This document shows, piece by piece, positions 45,168 to 53,755 of a stretch of DNA of 64,000 bases. The translations under genes were made by a program, and so were the position numbers. The notes under the pieces were generated by a model that was not told the origin of the DNA, ran no database searches, and worked only from the letters and a program-made list of their open reading frames with translations. Origin of the DNA: Dyadobacter sp. CECT 9275 (GTDB taxonomy: Bacteria > Bacteroidota > Bacteroidia > Cytophagales > Spirosomataceae). The stretch lies in assembly GCF_907164905.1 (NCBI RefSeq), contig NZ_CAJRAF010000001.1, positions 1,275,001-1,339,000 of the forward strand, given 5' to 3'. The first letter of the stretch is position 1. Each line of letters begins with the position of its first letter.

Positions 45168-45410
45168 ATGAAGCTGGTATTTAATATTCTCATCATATTT
45201 TTTCTTTTGATTGCCTTTGTGCCCATCTTCAGGCGATTTATCTTCCATTTACTGGTAGGGCGCCAGCTGGTCAAAGAGCAAAAGCGGCAGTTCAGGGCGG
45301 AGCAGGAAAGAGCACGTAAGCCAGGTGTCAGGGTTGATAGTGTTCCTCCGGACGCCAATCAATCCCGGTTTAAAGGGGGAGAATATGTTGATTACGAAGA
45401 TATAAAGTAA
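45168..45410 (+). CDS. DUF4834 family small membrane protein
   Basis: An 80-residue protein: one N-terminal membrane helix (about residues 4-22, LVFNILIIFFLLIAFVPIF), a basic linker and the C-terminal GGEYVDYEDIK box that marks the Bacteroidota DUF4834 family. Function is not known. It is an independent small gene between bshA and a convergent metalloprotease gene, followed by a strong terminator with a TTCG loop. Confidence 0.82.
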   Translation: MKLVFNILIIFFLLIAFVPIFRRFIFHLLVGRQLVKEQKRQFRAEQERARKPGVRVDSVPPDANQSRFKGGEYVDYEDIK

Positions 45411-45432
45411 TCCTCGTACATATCAGAAATGA

Positions 45433-45465
45433 AGGAAGCCCGGTTCGCCGGGCTTCCTGTTTTTT
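45433..45465. terminator. Intrinsic terminator with TTCG tetraloop
   Basis: AGGAAGCCCGG (45433-45443) and CCGGGCTTCCT (45448-45458) form a perfect 11-bp stem closed by the very stable TTCG loop, followed by a T-run. It lies between the convergent DUF4834 and metalloprotease genes. Confidence 0.92.
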
Positions 45466-45484
45466 AATGAAGTAAATCATTCCG

Positions 45485-46579
45485 TTAATAGACCATCACC
45501 GATCCGCTTCCTTCCCTTTCTGCATAATATAACCGGAGCCTGACGATGTATTCACGTCCTTTGATGAGCCTGATATTAATTTTTGAATTGAAATCGGTAC
45601 CGCTGTCGTCGTCGCCTGAGAGATATACCTCGCCTCCGGCGGTTCTTTCAAAGAGTACCATGACGGTATCCATCGCACCGAAGGTTTCTATCTTGTATTT
45701 TCTGGAAGTCAGCGGCTTGAAGACAAAATTCTTTTGCTGGCCCGCTTTAATATCCAGTACCTGGGATTGCGAAACCTTCATTTCGATATAATCAGCGGCC
45801 ACCAGCGGCGGATAAAATTTTCTGACAAATTCTTTATCCTTTGCCGACAGACCACCGGCCGGGTTGATACCATTACGGAATTCCGCCGGTTCTTTGATCA
45901 TCCCCGGACCAAAGGGGTAATGCATTACCGAATTGGGGTCGTGAGTAGAGCCTTCTACCTCAGTCGGCGATAGCTTACGGATAATATTATGAAAAGTCGT
46001 TTCACGCGACCAGCTGTTTGGTGGTTGTGCCAAAGAAGCATATACAGCCTCTTCATCCCACACAATACCCGCAAACGGGTTCTGGTGCTCATGTGGGGCT
46101 CCCAGCGTGTGGCCTATTTCGTGTATGGCAGTATCCATTTCATGAGTAATATCCCAACCGAAATTCATGGTCCTTTCGTCAGGTGAGGGTACCAGGTCAA
46201 TCACATCACGGCCCACATACGACCAGGACCCGTCACCTGGCAAAAAACCTATTCTTATCTCTGCTTCGTTCCGGTCCGTTGTTTCGCCAAATTCCAATCC
46301 AATTCCAAGGTTCTTCCAAGCAGCAAAAGCATCTTTTACGACATTTTTCTGGGTTGTAGTTCCTTTCCAGTTTGCAGGGGAGCCGTCGGTACTGCCGTTA
46401 TAAAAGTAGTATTTAAGTTTGGTGCCATTGGCCCATTTTTTCCGGGTCATCACGATCATGTGCGACCGCATTCCGCTTACATCCGGCGGAAGCTGAACGG
46501 GCGGCACGTTGACCATCGTGCAGTAATGCGGGGATGTTTCGTTTTCAACGATACTTGCAGGGGTGTCTTTTTTTGCCAT
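45485..46579 (-). CDS. Metzincin metalloprotease (M12A/astacin-like) with C-terminal beta domain, no signal peptide
   Basis: A 364-residue protein. The zinc motif HEIGHTLGAPHE gives ligands H153, H157 and H163, catalytic E154 and the family Glu after the third His, as in astacins. The Met-turn is SVMHYPFG. Residues about 260-364 form a beta-rich region resembling a bacterial pre-peptidase C-terminal/PPC-like domain (FETFGAMDTVMVLFE, SGDDDSGTDFNSKI). The N terminus (MAKKDTPASIVENE) has no hydrophobic signal sequence and no clear prodomain, which is odd for a normally secreted protease. Substrate unknown. Confidence 0.85.
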   Translation of the reverse strand: MAKKDTPASIVENETSPHYCTMVNVPPVQLPPDVSGMRSHMIVMTRKKWANGTKLKYYFYNGSTDGSPANWKGTTTQKNVVKDAFAAWKNLGIGLEFGETTDRNEAEIRIGFLPGDGSWSYVGRDVIDLVPSPDERTMNFGWDITHEMDTAIHEIGHTLGAPHEHQNPFAGIVWDEEAVYASLAQPPNSWSRETTFHNIIRKLSPTEVEGSTHDPNSVMHYPFGPGMIKEPAEFRNGINPAGGLSAKDKEFVRKFYPPLVAADYIEMKVSQSQVLDIKAGQQKNFVFKPLTSRKYKIETFGAMDTVMVLFERTAGGEVYLSGDDDSGTDFNSKINIRLIKGREYIVRLRLYYAEREGSGSVMVY

Positions 46580-46840
46580 GGTTTCTTGATTTTAGATGTT
46601 GAAACGGGATGTAAATAACAACGGGTAATACTGTTTTGGTATCTCTAAGATATTTGATTATCAGGTAGATATTGTTACCGTACAGTAATTTGCCATGGGA
46701 TGTCGCTGCATACCATCGGGCTTGCCTGTAAAAGTATACGAGGGAGGTACTGCCAAAACAGGATTCTTAGCGGAGCGAAGTTACCGACTTGTATTTTGCC
46801 CGACCACCGCCGTCCCGGTGCAGATAAAAGGCAAGGGTTT

Positions 46841-48199
46841 TTATCCCGGGAAGTTTTGATTAAGCTTGTATTCTTCAATTTTGCGGTAGAGGGTAGCAAT
46901 TCCCATTTCCAGCAGACGTGCAGCTTCCGCTTTGTTGCCTCTGGTGTAATTGAGTACCTTTTGAATATGGAGCTTTTCTACGCTGTTCATGGCAAATGCG
47001 GAGAGAGGGGATCCGGCACTGGCTTTTTTCTGAGTCAGTTCATAAGGCAAGGTGCCGGTATCAAGCTCCTCCGAATCGGTGAGGATAACGCTCCTTTCAA
47101 TTACATTTTTCAGTTCGCGGATATTTCCCTGCCAGTAATTGTTTTCAAGGGTAGTAACATACTCGGGAGATAAGCCTTTGATTTTCTTGCCAATTTTCAA
47201 TCCGATACTCAGTGCAAAACTTTCGGCCAGAGGTTTAATATCTTCTTTTCTTTCGCGTAGGGCTGGAATATTAATCTGAAATGCAGACAGCCGGTAAAAA
47301 AGGTCGCTCCGGAAAGTGCCATTTTTTATTTCTTCTTCAAGATTTCTGTTCGTAGCCGCAATCACACGGACATCCACTTTGGTAATCTTGCTGTCGCCCA
47401 CTTTTATAAATTCCCCTGATTCCAGTACGCGTAAAAGTTTCGCCTGAAGATCCATTGCCATTTCCCCGATTTCGTCCAGGAATATGGTACCGTTGTGTGC
47501 CTCTTCAAATAGCCCTTTTTTGTCTTTCAAAGCTCCGGTATAGGCACCGGCCTTGTGCCCGAACATTTCACTTTCCAGTAAGTCCTTGGAAAAGGCGGAG
47601 CAATTAACGGCCACGAAAGATTTGGAGTTTCTTCTGCCTGCCAGGTGAATAGCCTGTGCAAAAACCTCTTTTCCGGTACCTGTTTCGCCCAGAAGCAAAA
47701 CGCTGGTATCAGTGGGTGCCACCTTTTTCGCCAGTGTTACAGTTTCCTGAAATCTTTTGGAACGGCCGATGATATGGTCGAAAGAATATTTTTTACCCAG
47801 CTGTTTTTCCAGACTGTTGAGACGCTTGTTAAGGTCAACTTTTTCAGCTGCTTTATAAATCAGCGGGATGATACGGCTGTTGTCGTCTCCTTTGGTGATG
47901 TAGTCAAACGCTCCATTTTTAATTGCCTGCACACCATCGGCTATGTTTCCGTAAGCAGTGAGCAAAATCACTTCTATATGAGGATACCTCGTTTTGATAG
48001 TACCAGCGGTTTCGACACCATTGCCGTCCGGCAGTTTTACATCGCAGAGTACTATGTCCACATCGGTTTTTTCCAGTATTTTTAATCCCGACCGGATATC
48101 TCCGGCCTCCAGAACTTCGAAGCCTTCAAGTTGTATGATCCTTGCAAGCAGGCCGCGCAGTTTGGCTTCGTCATCAATGATCAGGATTCTTTTTGTCAT
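46841..48199 (-). CDS. Sigma-54-dependent response regulator (NtrC family)
   Basis: A 452-residue activator: receiver domain with phospho-acceptor D53 (VLCDVKLPDG), AAA+ domain with Walker A GETGTGKE (171-178), sigma-54 contact loop GAYTGA (218-223; Tyr for Phe is a common functional variant), Walker B IFLDEIGE, and a C-terminal Fis-type helix-turn-helix (HIQKVLNYTRGNKAEAARLL). It opens promoters with RpoN. No kinase is adjacent. The space 46580-46840 after it holds no gene I can support. Confidence 0.92.
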   Translation of the reverse strand: MTKRILIIDDEAKLRGLLARIIQLEGFEVLEAGDIRSGLKILEKTDVDIVLCDVKLPDGNGVETAGTIKTRYPHIEVILLTAYGNIADGVQAIKNGAFDYITKGDDNSRIIPLIYKAAEKVDLNKRLNSLEKQLGKKYSFDHIIGRSKRFQETVTLAKKVAPTDTSVLLLGETGTGKEVFAQAIHLAGRRNSKSFVAVNCSAFSKDLLESEMFGHKAGAYTGALKDKKGLFEEAHNGTIFLDEIGEMAMDLQAKLLRVLESGEFIKVGDSKITKVDVRVIAATNRNLEEEIKNGTFRSDLFYRLSAFQINIPALRERKEDIKPLAESFALSIGLKIGKKIKGLSPEYVTTLENNYWQGNIRELKNVIERSVILTDSEELDTGTLPYELTQKKASAGSPLSAFAMNSVEKLHIQKVLNYTRGNKAEAARLLEMGIATLYRKIEEYKLNQNFPG

Positions 48200-48247
48200 T
48201 TTTGATTATAATATATACCTGAGAGATACAGACATCATTCGGTTGGG

Positions 48248-49543
48248 CTATAGTTTCTCTGGCTTGTTTCTAATAGCCGATAATGTTTTTCCCTCTTTCC
48301 TTCCAAAAAGCAAATGTTTCGGTTGCCCTATAACCTGTGCACCATAAATGCCGCGGTTGCCTGAAAAAAAATAAGCTGTTACGCAGGCCAGTGCAACAAA
48401 AGTACCACATTCTGCCCCGAAAAGCTCCATTGCCATCAAAGTACAGGCCAGAGGTGTATTGGCAGCTCCGGCAAAAACTGCTACGAAACCCATTCCTGCC
48501 AGCAGCCCGGTTGGTAATGGAATAATGGCGGACAGGGCATTTCCCAATGTTGCCCCGATGAAAAACAGCGGTGTAACTTCTCCGCCTTTGAAAGCGGCCC
48601 CTAAGGTCACCGCAGTAAAAAGTATTTTAAGGACAAAGTCGTAAGCGGGCAATGGCTGGCTGAAGGATTCGACTATCACAGGGACACCCAGCCCGATATA
48701 TCGGGTAGTATCCATCAGCCATACAGCAGAGACCACGATAATTCCTCCTGCCACAGGCCGCAGGGGTGGGAATTTTATACTGGCCTTAAAAAATGAACCG
48801 ATGCGGTGCGTGAGTTCTGTGAAGAATATAGAGCAGATACCAAAGATACTACCGGCAATGATTGCCCAGAGAATGTGTACCGTATTGTAATCCGGCATAA
48901 CGGGGATATGGTAGTGGGTATGCCCCACCTGCCATGCGCGGGTGGTGAGGTCCGCGCATATAGAAGCTGCAAAGGCCGGGAAAAGTGCATCATACCGTAA
49001 CCGGCCGATCAGGAAAACCTCCAGCCCGAAAACGGCCCCGGCCAGCGGCGTCCCGAACACGGATCCAAAACCGGCGGCTATACCGGCCACCAGGATTAAT
49101 TTCCTATCCCTTGGTCTCAGTTTTAGAATGCTGGTCAGCTGGTCAGCTATGGAACCTCCCATTTGCAGGGCTGTTCCTTCTCTTCCTGCAGAGCCTCCGA
49201 ACAGGTGCGTGGCAATGGTACCGATGAGAACAAACGGGGCCATTTTCACGGGGATTATCTTGGAGGGACGGTTGATGTTTTCCAGCAAAAGATTATTTCC
49301 GGCCTCTACCTCTTTGCCAAAATAATGATACATCATTCCAATAGCAAAACCTGCGGCGGGCAACAAAATGATAACCCATCGATGATTTTCCCGGAAGTTC
49401 GTAGCCCAATCAAGAGAAATCAGAAAAAAGGCAGATGCCGAACCAACGACTATACCAACAGCCGCTGAAATGAACAGCCAGCGCAGAATAAAAAAGGCAA
49501 CAGGAAAAGCTCTGAATAATTTAGAAACAAATGATAACTTCAT
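48248..49543 (-). CDS. CLC-F type fluoride/proton antiporter
   Basis: A 431-residue ClC-family membrane protein with the motif set of the fluoride-specific branch: GNNL (82-85) in place of GSGIP, GREGT (120-124, with gating E122) in place of GREGP, and GGEVTP (320-325) in place of GxFxP. CLC-F proteins export fluoride in exchange for protons. The identification is supported independently by a fluoride riboswitch and a terminator directly in front of the ATG. The gene is followed by the NtrC-type regulator on the same strand, but a functional link between the two is not evident. Confidence 0.9.
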   Translation of the reverse strand: MKLSFVSKLFRAFPVAFFILRWLFISAAVGIVVGSASAFFLISLDWATNFRENHRWVIILLPAAGFAIGMMYHYFGKEVEAGNNLLLENINRPSKIIPVKMAPFVLIGTIATHLFGGSAGREGTALQMGGSIADQLTSILKLRPRDRKLILVAGIAAGFGSVFGTPLAGAVFGLEVFLIGRLRYDALFPAFAASICADLTTRAWQVGHTHYHIPVMPDYNTVHILWAIIAGSIFGICSIFFTELTHRIGSFFKASIKFPPLRPVAGGIIVVSAVWLMDTTRYIGLGVPVIVESFSQPLPAYDFVLKILFTAVTLGAAFKGGEVTPLFFIGATLGNALSAIIPLPTGLLAGMGFVAVFAGAANTPLACTLMAMELFGAECGTFVALACVTAYFFSGNRGIYGAQVIGQPKHLLFGRKEGKTLSAIRNKPEKL

Positions 49544-49585
49544 AAAAACACCTATTTAAGGTAACAGAAAATGAACCTAAATAGG
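49544..49585 (-). terminator. Riboswitch-controlled intrinsic terminator in front of the CLC-F gene
   Basis: On the minus strand CCTATTTAGGT (49585-49575) pairs with ACCTTAAATAGG (49562-49551) with one bulge, then TGTTTTT runs straight into the ATG at 49543. The first two bases of the stem are the last two bases of the aptamer's GGCGCC pseudoknot strand, so the two structures exclude each other. Confidence 0.85.
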
Positions 49586-49635
49586 CGCCATCATCCCTGA
49601 GCAGGGCGGTTTCAGCAGGAAGACACCATTTCCTG
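49582..49635 (-). promoter_or_regulatory. Fluoride riboswitch (crcB motif)
   Basis: Minus-strand RNA: P1 stem CAGGAA (49635-49630) with TTCCTG (49621-49616); its loop contains GGTGTC (49627-49622). After CTGAAACCG comes a second stem, CCCT (49606-49603) with AGGG (49598-49595), then the conserved ATGATGG and GGCGCC (49589-49584). GGTGTC can pair with GGCGCC (two wobbles), reproducing the pseudoknot of crcB riboswitches. Fluoride binding should stabilise this fold and block the overlapping terminator, turning on the CLC-F gene. Confidence 0.88.
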
Positions 49636-49643
49636 TAATACTG

Positions 49644-49651
49644 CAAATATA
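49644..49651 (-). promoter_or_regulatory. -7 promoter element (TATATTTG) of the fluoride riboswitch transcript
   Basis: The minus-strand TATATTTG matches TAnnTTTG. Its inner edge is 9 nt before P1 of the aptamer, placing the transcription start almost at the aptamer's 5' end. Confidence 0.6.
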
Positions 49652-49687
49652 ATAATTAATTGTACCCCGGGTCGTATCAGAAAGGTT

Positions 49688-51163
49688 TTATGACTTAAAC
49701 TTAATCAGTTGTTCAAGAATTGCTACTGAATGCTCCAGCTCATCAGGGTTGGAAGATGCGAAACCGAGCCGTGTCGCTGCCTGTGAGGTACCCGGTATAT
49801 CAAACAGGCTTCCGTCGGCAAAATAAAGGCCTTTTCTCAATGCCTGTGAAGCTACCTTTACCAGATCAATGTTTTTATCGAACCTGGTCCACACGGCCAT
49901 GCCTCCATCCGGTACCTCAAATTCGAGGTAGTCATCTAGTTTATCTTTCAGTAATGAGCAGAACAAATCGCGGCGTTGACGATAAGTTCGCAGCGACTTT
50001 CGCAAATGGCGCTGGATGATCCCATTTTGCAGGAGTTCGGCTATGGCATTTTCCAGGATTGTATCGCCCTGCCGGTCAATCATCCGACGAAGTTTGGAAA
50101 AACAGGTAATCACATCGGCAGGTCCCACAAGGTACCCAACCCTGAAGGCCGGGGAGATGGTTTTGGTAAAAGAACCGCAGTAAAGTACCATACCGGCCCG
50201 GTCTGCACCCGCAAGTGGCAACAACGGCTTGCTTTGGTAGTGAAAGTCGTAATCATAGTCGTCCTCAAAGATAATAAAGCCATACTGCCCGGCCAGCTGC
50301 AAGAGTTTAACACGCCTGTCGGCTCGTAAAGCCACGGTGGTTGGATAATGATGGTGAGAGGTTATATATACCATCCTGATGGTGTGTTGCTGGCATTGCT
50401 TTTCCAGTTCGTCTACGTCGATGCCATAACTGTCAACCGGAATCTTCAGGAAATGCGCACCGGCTTGTTGGAAATTGATGGTAGCGCCACTCCAGCCAGA
50501 CTCCCCGACAGCAACATAATTTCCTGGTTCGATCAGCGCTGTACTCGCCAGGTGAAGCCCCATCATGGTACCTCTTACGATCAGAATGTTGTCCAGGGTG
50601 GTGTGCAGGCCGCGGGTTTGGTTAAGGTAATCCGACAGCTCGTGACGGAGCCAGTGGGATCCCCTGGTGTCGCCATACCCTAGTTTCTCATAGATGTTTC
50701 CGGTCATGAGCTGTGTTCGGTATGCCCGTGAAAGCTCTTCCAGCGGAGCAATTCTGACGTCCGGAAAACCATCGTCCAGGTGATAAGGAGAATGGATCCT
50801 TAATACAGGCCTGTTCAGGAAGTCCGGCGTTTTAAAAGCGAATCCGGCATTGATATTTTGACTTTTCCCCGTTCCTATTTTGTCACCTGCATCGGGCTGG
50901 AACCGGGGTATGTGCGACGCAACAAAGGTACCATTCCCGGTTTTGCTTTGCAGCCATCCCTGTGCCAACAGCTCGTCATAGGCGAGTACAACAGTCCTCC
51001 TATTGAGATGGAGCAGCTCAGCAAGCTGCCTGCTGCTGGGCAGGCGCTGAGCAGGTAGTAAAATTCCGGTTCGTATGAGTTCACTTATTTGCGTGGCTAT
51101 CTGAAGGTACAGAGCTTGTTTCGCGGGTTTGTCAAGATGAATCAGCGATGCTAACGCTTGCAT
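49688..51163 (-). CDS. MocR/PdxR-like GntR-family regulator with aminotransferase domain
   Basis: A 491-residue fusion of an N-terminal winged helix (about 12-82; LPSSRQLAELLHLNRRTVVLAYDEL) and a fold-type I PLP aminotransferase domain (about 110-485). The Schiff-base lysine is K334 in GSFTKTISPAF, and the PLP-contacting Asp is in FEDDYDYDF. MocR regulators sense PLP or amino-acid adducts and control vitamin B6, GABA or taurine genes. It is divergent from a PNPOx-like flavoprotein gene at 51245, and ATTGG boxes lie between them. Confidence 0.9.
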   Translation of the reverse strand: MQALASLIHLDKPAKQALYLQIATQISELIRTGILLPAQRLPSSRQLAELLHLNRRTVVLAYDELLAQGWLQSKTGNGTFVASHIPRFQPDAGDKIGTGKSQNINAGFAFKTPDFLNRPVLRIHSPYHLDDGFPDVRIAPLEELSRAYRTQLMTGNIYEKLGYGDTRGSHWLRHELSDYLNQTRGLHTTLDNILIVRGTMMGLHLASTALIEPGNYVAVGESGWSGATINFQQAGAHFLKIPVDSYGIDVDELEKQCQQHTIRMVYITSHHHYPTTVALRADRRVKLLQLAGQYGFIIFEDDYDYDFHYQSKPLLPLAGADRAGMVLYCGSFTKTISPAFRVGYLVGPADVITCFSKLRRMIDRQGDTILENAIAELLQNGIIQRHLRKSLRTYRQRRDLFCSLLKDKLDDYLEFEVPDGGMAVWTRFDKNIDLVKVASQALRKGLYFADGSLFDIPGTSQAATRLGFASSNPDELEHSVAILEQLIKFKS

Positions 51164-51166
51164 ATT

Positions 51167-51213
51167 ATTGGTCTATCAGAATTTTAAAAATTGGATCATT
51201 TTAGTAATCCAAT
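51167..51213. promoter_or_regulatory. Candidate MocR operator (ATTGG boxes)
   Basis: Direct repeats ATTGG at 51167-51171 and 51190-51194 are 23 bp apart. The second one also forms a 7-bp inverted repeat with the third box, ATTGGAT (51190-51196) and ATCCAAT (51207-51213). Direct plus inverted half sites between the divergent genes suit MocR/PdxR-type operators. Confidence 0.55.
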
Positions 51214-51244
51214 AAACATAGAATTTTGTAAAAAACAAAAAACT

Positions 51245-51877
51245 ATGACATCCATTCCACCGTACCTGATACCCAGTCGTTCTGCCAAACGTGCGCATTA
51301 CGATCCGGCTGTTCTTCATTCTATTCTGGACGAAGCCCTGGTGTGTACTATCAGCTATTCTGTTGATAATATGCCATTTATGATCCCTACTGCATTTGTG
51401 CGGCATGAAAACAAAATATACATTCACGGATCTGTTGGCAGTCATTTCCTTCGTGAGATTGAAAAAGGAATTCCGGTTTGCATATCTGTAACGCTTATCG
51501 ACGACCTGGTGGTAGCAAAATCCGCTTTTTCTCACTCGGTCAATTACCGTTCTGTTATTATTTTTTCCAAGGCTGAGAAAATAGAAGATTTCGATCTTAA
51601 AACTGCGGCCTTTGAATGGCTTACCGACAAAATGGTTCCGGGGAGCTGGGAGTACCTGCGTCCGATGAAACAAAACGAGGTGAATAAAACGATGGCACTG
51701 GCATTTTGTATTGATGAGGCATCTGCCAAGATCCGTACGGGAATGCCAAAGGACGAACCGGAAGATCTGGAGTTGCCGATATGGTCGGGACTTATCCCGG
51801 TAAGTGCCAAAAAACAGGCTCCGGTTCCCGATGAGTCAAGCGCAGGCATCCCATTGCCAAAGCACTTGAGGTACTGA
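51245..51877 (+). CDS. Pyridoxamine 5'-phosphate oxidase-like FMN-binding protein
   Basis: A 210-residue protein from the ATG at 51245 (MTSIPPYLIPSRSAKRAHYD); the longer frame from 51191 would include the operator. The FMN-binding split barrel reads SILDEALVCTISYSVDNMPF, MIPTAFVRHENKIYIHGS, and PVCISVTLIDDLVVAKSAFSHSVNYRSVIIFSKAE, the Pyridox_ox_2 pattern. Such proteins bind flavin, but their substrates are mostly unknown. Divergence from a MocR regulator suggests a B6- or amine-related role (inference). Confidence 0.85.
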   Translation: MTSIPPYLIPSRSAKRAHYDPAVLHSILDEALVCTISYSVDNMPFMIPTAFVRHENKIYIHGSVGSHFLREIEKGIPVCISVTLIDDLVVAKSAFSHSVNYRSVIIFSKAEKIEDFDLKTAAFEWLTDKMVPGSWEYLRPMKQNEVNKTMALAFCIDEASAKIRTGMPKDEPEDLELPIWSGLIPVSAKKQAPVPDESSAGIPLPKHLRY

Positions 51878-51999
51878 ATCGTCTTGAAATGCGGTTAATT
51901 TAAATCTTCTGATCATTTATTGTTTTGTAGTTCGTGATACCAAGACTACCTTAGCAGGTATAAGTTTTGATAAATACCTTTAAACCGGCTAAGCGTTAT

Positions 52000-53034
52000 A
52001 TGGAATACAGACAACTAGGGGCCTCCGGATTGAGGGTTCCCGTTTTGAGCTTTGGAACAGGTACTTTCGGTGGCACAGGCAACTTTTTTAAAGCCTGGGG
52101 TAATACACAGGTGGATGAAGCAACCAGGATGGTTAATTTGTGCCTGGACGCCGGATTGACACTCTTTGATACTGCCAATGTATACTCTCAGGGGCTCAGC
52201 GAAGAAATTCTGGGCAAAGCTATCACAGGTTTAAGAGATAAGGTATTGCTTTCGACAAAAGCAACTTTCAAAATGGGAGCGGGGCCGAATGATTTCGGTT
52301 CTTCCCGCTTTCATATTACCAAGGCCTGTGAAGACAGTTTGAAAAGGCTCAACACTGATTATGTGGATATTTATCACATGCATGGGTTTGATGGTATCAC
52401 ACCGGTTGAAGAAACACTGAGTGCTCTCAACGATCTGGTGCAAAGCGGAAAGGTGAGGTATATAGCCTGTTCCAACTTCTCTGGCTGGCATCTGATGAAA
52501 TCATTGTCGGTATCGGAGCGCTATGGCTGGTCAAGATATGTGGCCCATCAGGCACATTACTCACTTCTGAGTAGGGAATTTGAGTGGGAACTGATGCCCC
52601 TTGCACTGGACCAGAAAGTTGGCACCATTGTATGGAGTCCGTTATCCGCCGGCAGGCTGGGAGGGAAGTACAGGCGTGGAGAGCCGCTTCCTGCGGAGGG
52701 GCGTATTGCACAGGGAGGCGGCGAAGGGCCTGCTATCCCGGAAGATTTCTTTTATCATATTATTGATACACTGGATGAAATTGCCGTTGAGACCGAAAAA
52801 ACGGTAGCACAGGTTGCCCTCAATTGGGTTATACAGCGCCCTACAGTAAGTAACGTGGTGATTGGTGCGAGAAACGAAGAGCAGCTTAGGCAAAATTTGG
52901 GTGCAGTTGGGTGGAAATTATCTGTAGATCAGATCAAAAGGCTTGATCAGGCGAGCGAAAAGGCGCCGGTATATCCTTATTGGCATCAAAGAAAAAATCC
53001 GGACTTAAATCCTTTGCCGGAATTTTACAGATAG
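52000..53034 (+). CDS. Aldo/keto reductase
   Basis: A 344-residue TIM-barrel oxidoreductase from the ATG at 52000 (MEYRQLGASGLRVPVLSFGT); a TTG frame from 51967 adds nothing recognisable. The catalytic tetrad is D57 and Y62 (FDTANVYSQG), K87 (LLSTKAT) and H128 (IYHMHGFDG). The NADPH-binding C-terminal portion includes VNVVIGARNEEQLRQNL-like sequence (SNVVIGARNEEQ). It reduces carbonyl compounds with NADPH; the substrate is unknown. It follows the PNPOx-like gene by about 120 bp. Confidence 0.9.
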   Translation: MEYRQLGASGLRVPVLSFGTGTFGGTGNFFKAWGNTQVDEATRMVNLCLDAGLTLFDTANVYSQGLSEEILGKAITGLRDKVLLSTKATFKMGAGPNDFGSSRFHITKACEDSLKRLNTDYVDIYHMHGFDGITPVEETLSALNDLVQSGKVRYIACSNFSGWHLMKSLSVSERYGWSRYVAHQAHYSLLSREFEWELMPLALDQKVGTIVWSPLSAGRLGGKYRRGEPLPAEGRIAQGGGEGPAIPEDFFYHIIDTLDEIAVETEKTVAQVALNWVIQRPTVSNVVIGARNEEQLRQNLGAVGWKLSVDQIKRLDQASEKAPVYPYWHQRKNPDLNPLPEFYR

Positions 53035-53170
53035 TAGGGTGGTACGTGAAGCTAGGTTATCTTTTGAATGCAGGACAAACAGTATTTATTTTAGACTAAG
53101 GGTTTAATTCTTTCGCTATTATTGATAAAATTGTCAATCCTTTATAGGTCGATACTTAACTTTTCCGGAA

Positions 53171-53662
53171 ATGCCTCGAAGAAGAAACGCCAGGTTAAAA
53201 AAGAAGATAATTACAGCTGTTAAATGGTTGAGTGCGATTTTGCCCGTTGTGACATTCGTTTATATACTTTATTACTATCACCAGTTTGATTTTCTTTTCA
53301 AACAGGACGGGAAAGTGGTTAAAACGGTTGTATTGAATGAAGCCGGTTCGGGAGGCCAGTCGCAGAACGTGGCTACAGAAGTTTTAAAACAAGTAAAAGT
53401 GGCCTCTAATGAGTGGCATAGTGTGGGTGGGATAGCTGTCCATGATGTTACCATTGAAAATAATAGCGATCAGGCGCTTACAGGTGTTGAGATAGAGTTT
53501 AAATACCTGTCGGAGACGCAATCAGTACTCACCACGAAGGTGATAACCATTAAGTCTGCACTGCCAGCTAAAAAGGTTACCAAAGTGCCCGAAGTGAGTG
53601 TGGGGTATATTAACCGGTCTGTAACAGGCTGTGACACACGGATAATAAGAGCGTTTTACTAA
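53171..53662 (+). CDS. Hypothetical membrane-anchored protein with an FxLYD-like beta-sandwich
   Basis: A 163-residue protein. A basic N terminus (MPRRRNARLKKKI) is followed by one membrane helix (about 18-36), then a linker and a beta-rich domain: VHDVTIENNSDQALTGVEIE and KYLSETQSVL resemble FxLYD/DUF3426-like domains, which are Ig-like folds of unknown function. The positive-inside rule puts the domain outside the cytoplasm. It is followed by another small membrane protein. I do not recognise a specific family. Confidence 0.6.
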   Translation: MPRRRNARLKKKIITAVKWLSAILPVVTFVYILYYYHQFDFLFKQDGKVVKTVVLNEAGSGGQSQNVATEVLKQVKVASNEWHSVGGIAVHDVTIENNSDQALTGVEIEFKYLSETQSVLTTKVITIKSALPAKKVTKVPEVSVGYINRSVTGCDTRIIRAFY

Positions 53663-53755
53663 TATATTTTCACAGGATTATTTGTTCGGCCTTTTACGAA
53701 TGTCTGGTACGGTTTTTTAATAATCAGGACATTGTAGAATCTAACAGAGAAGGCT

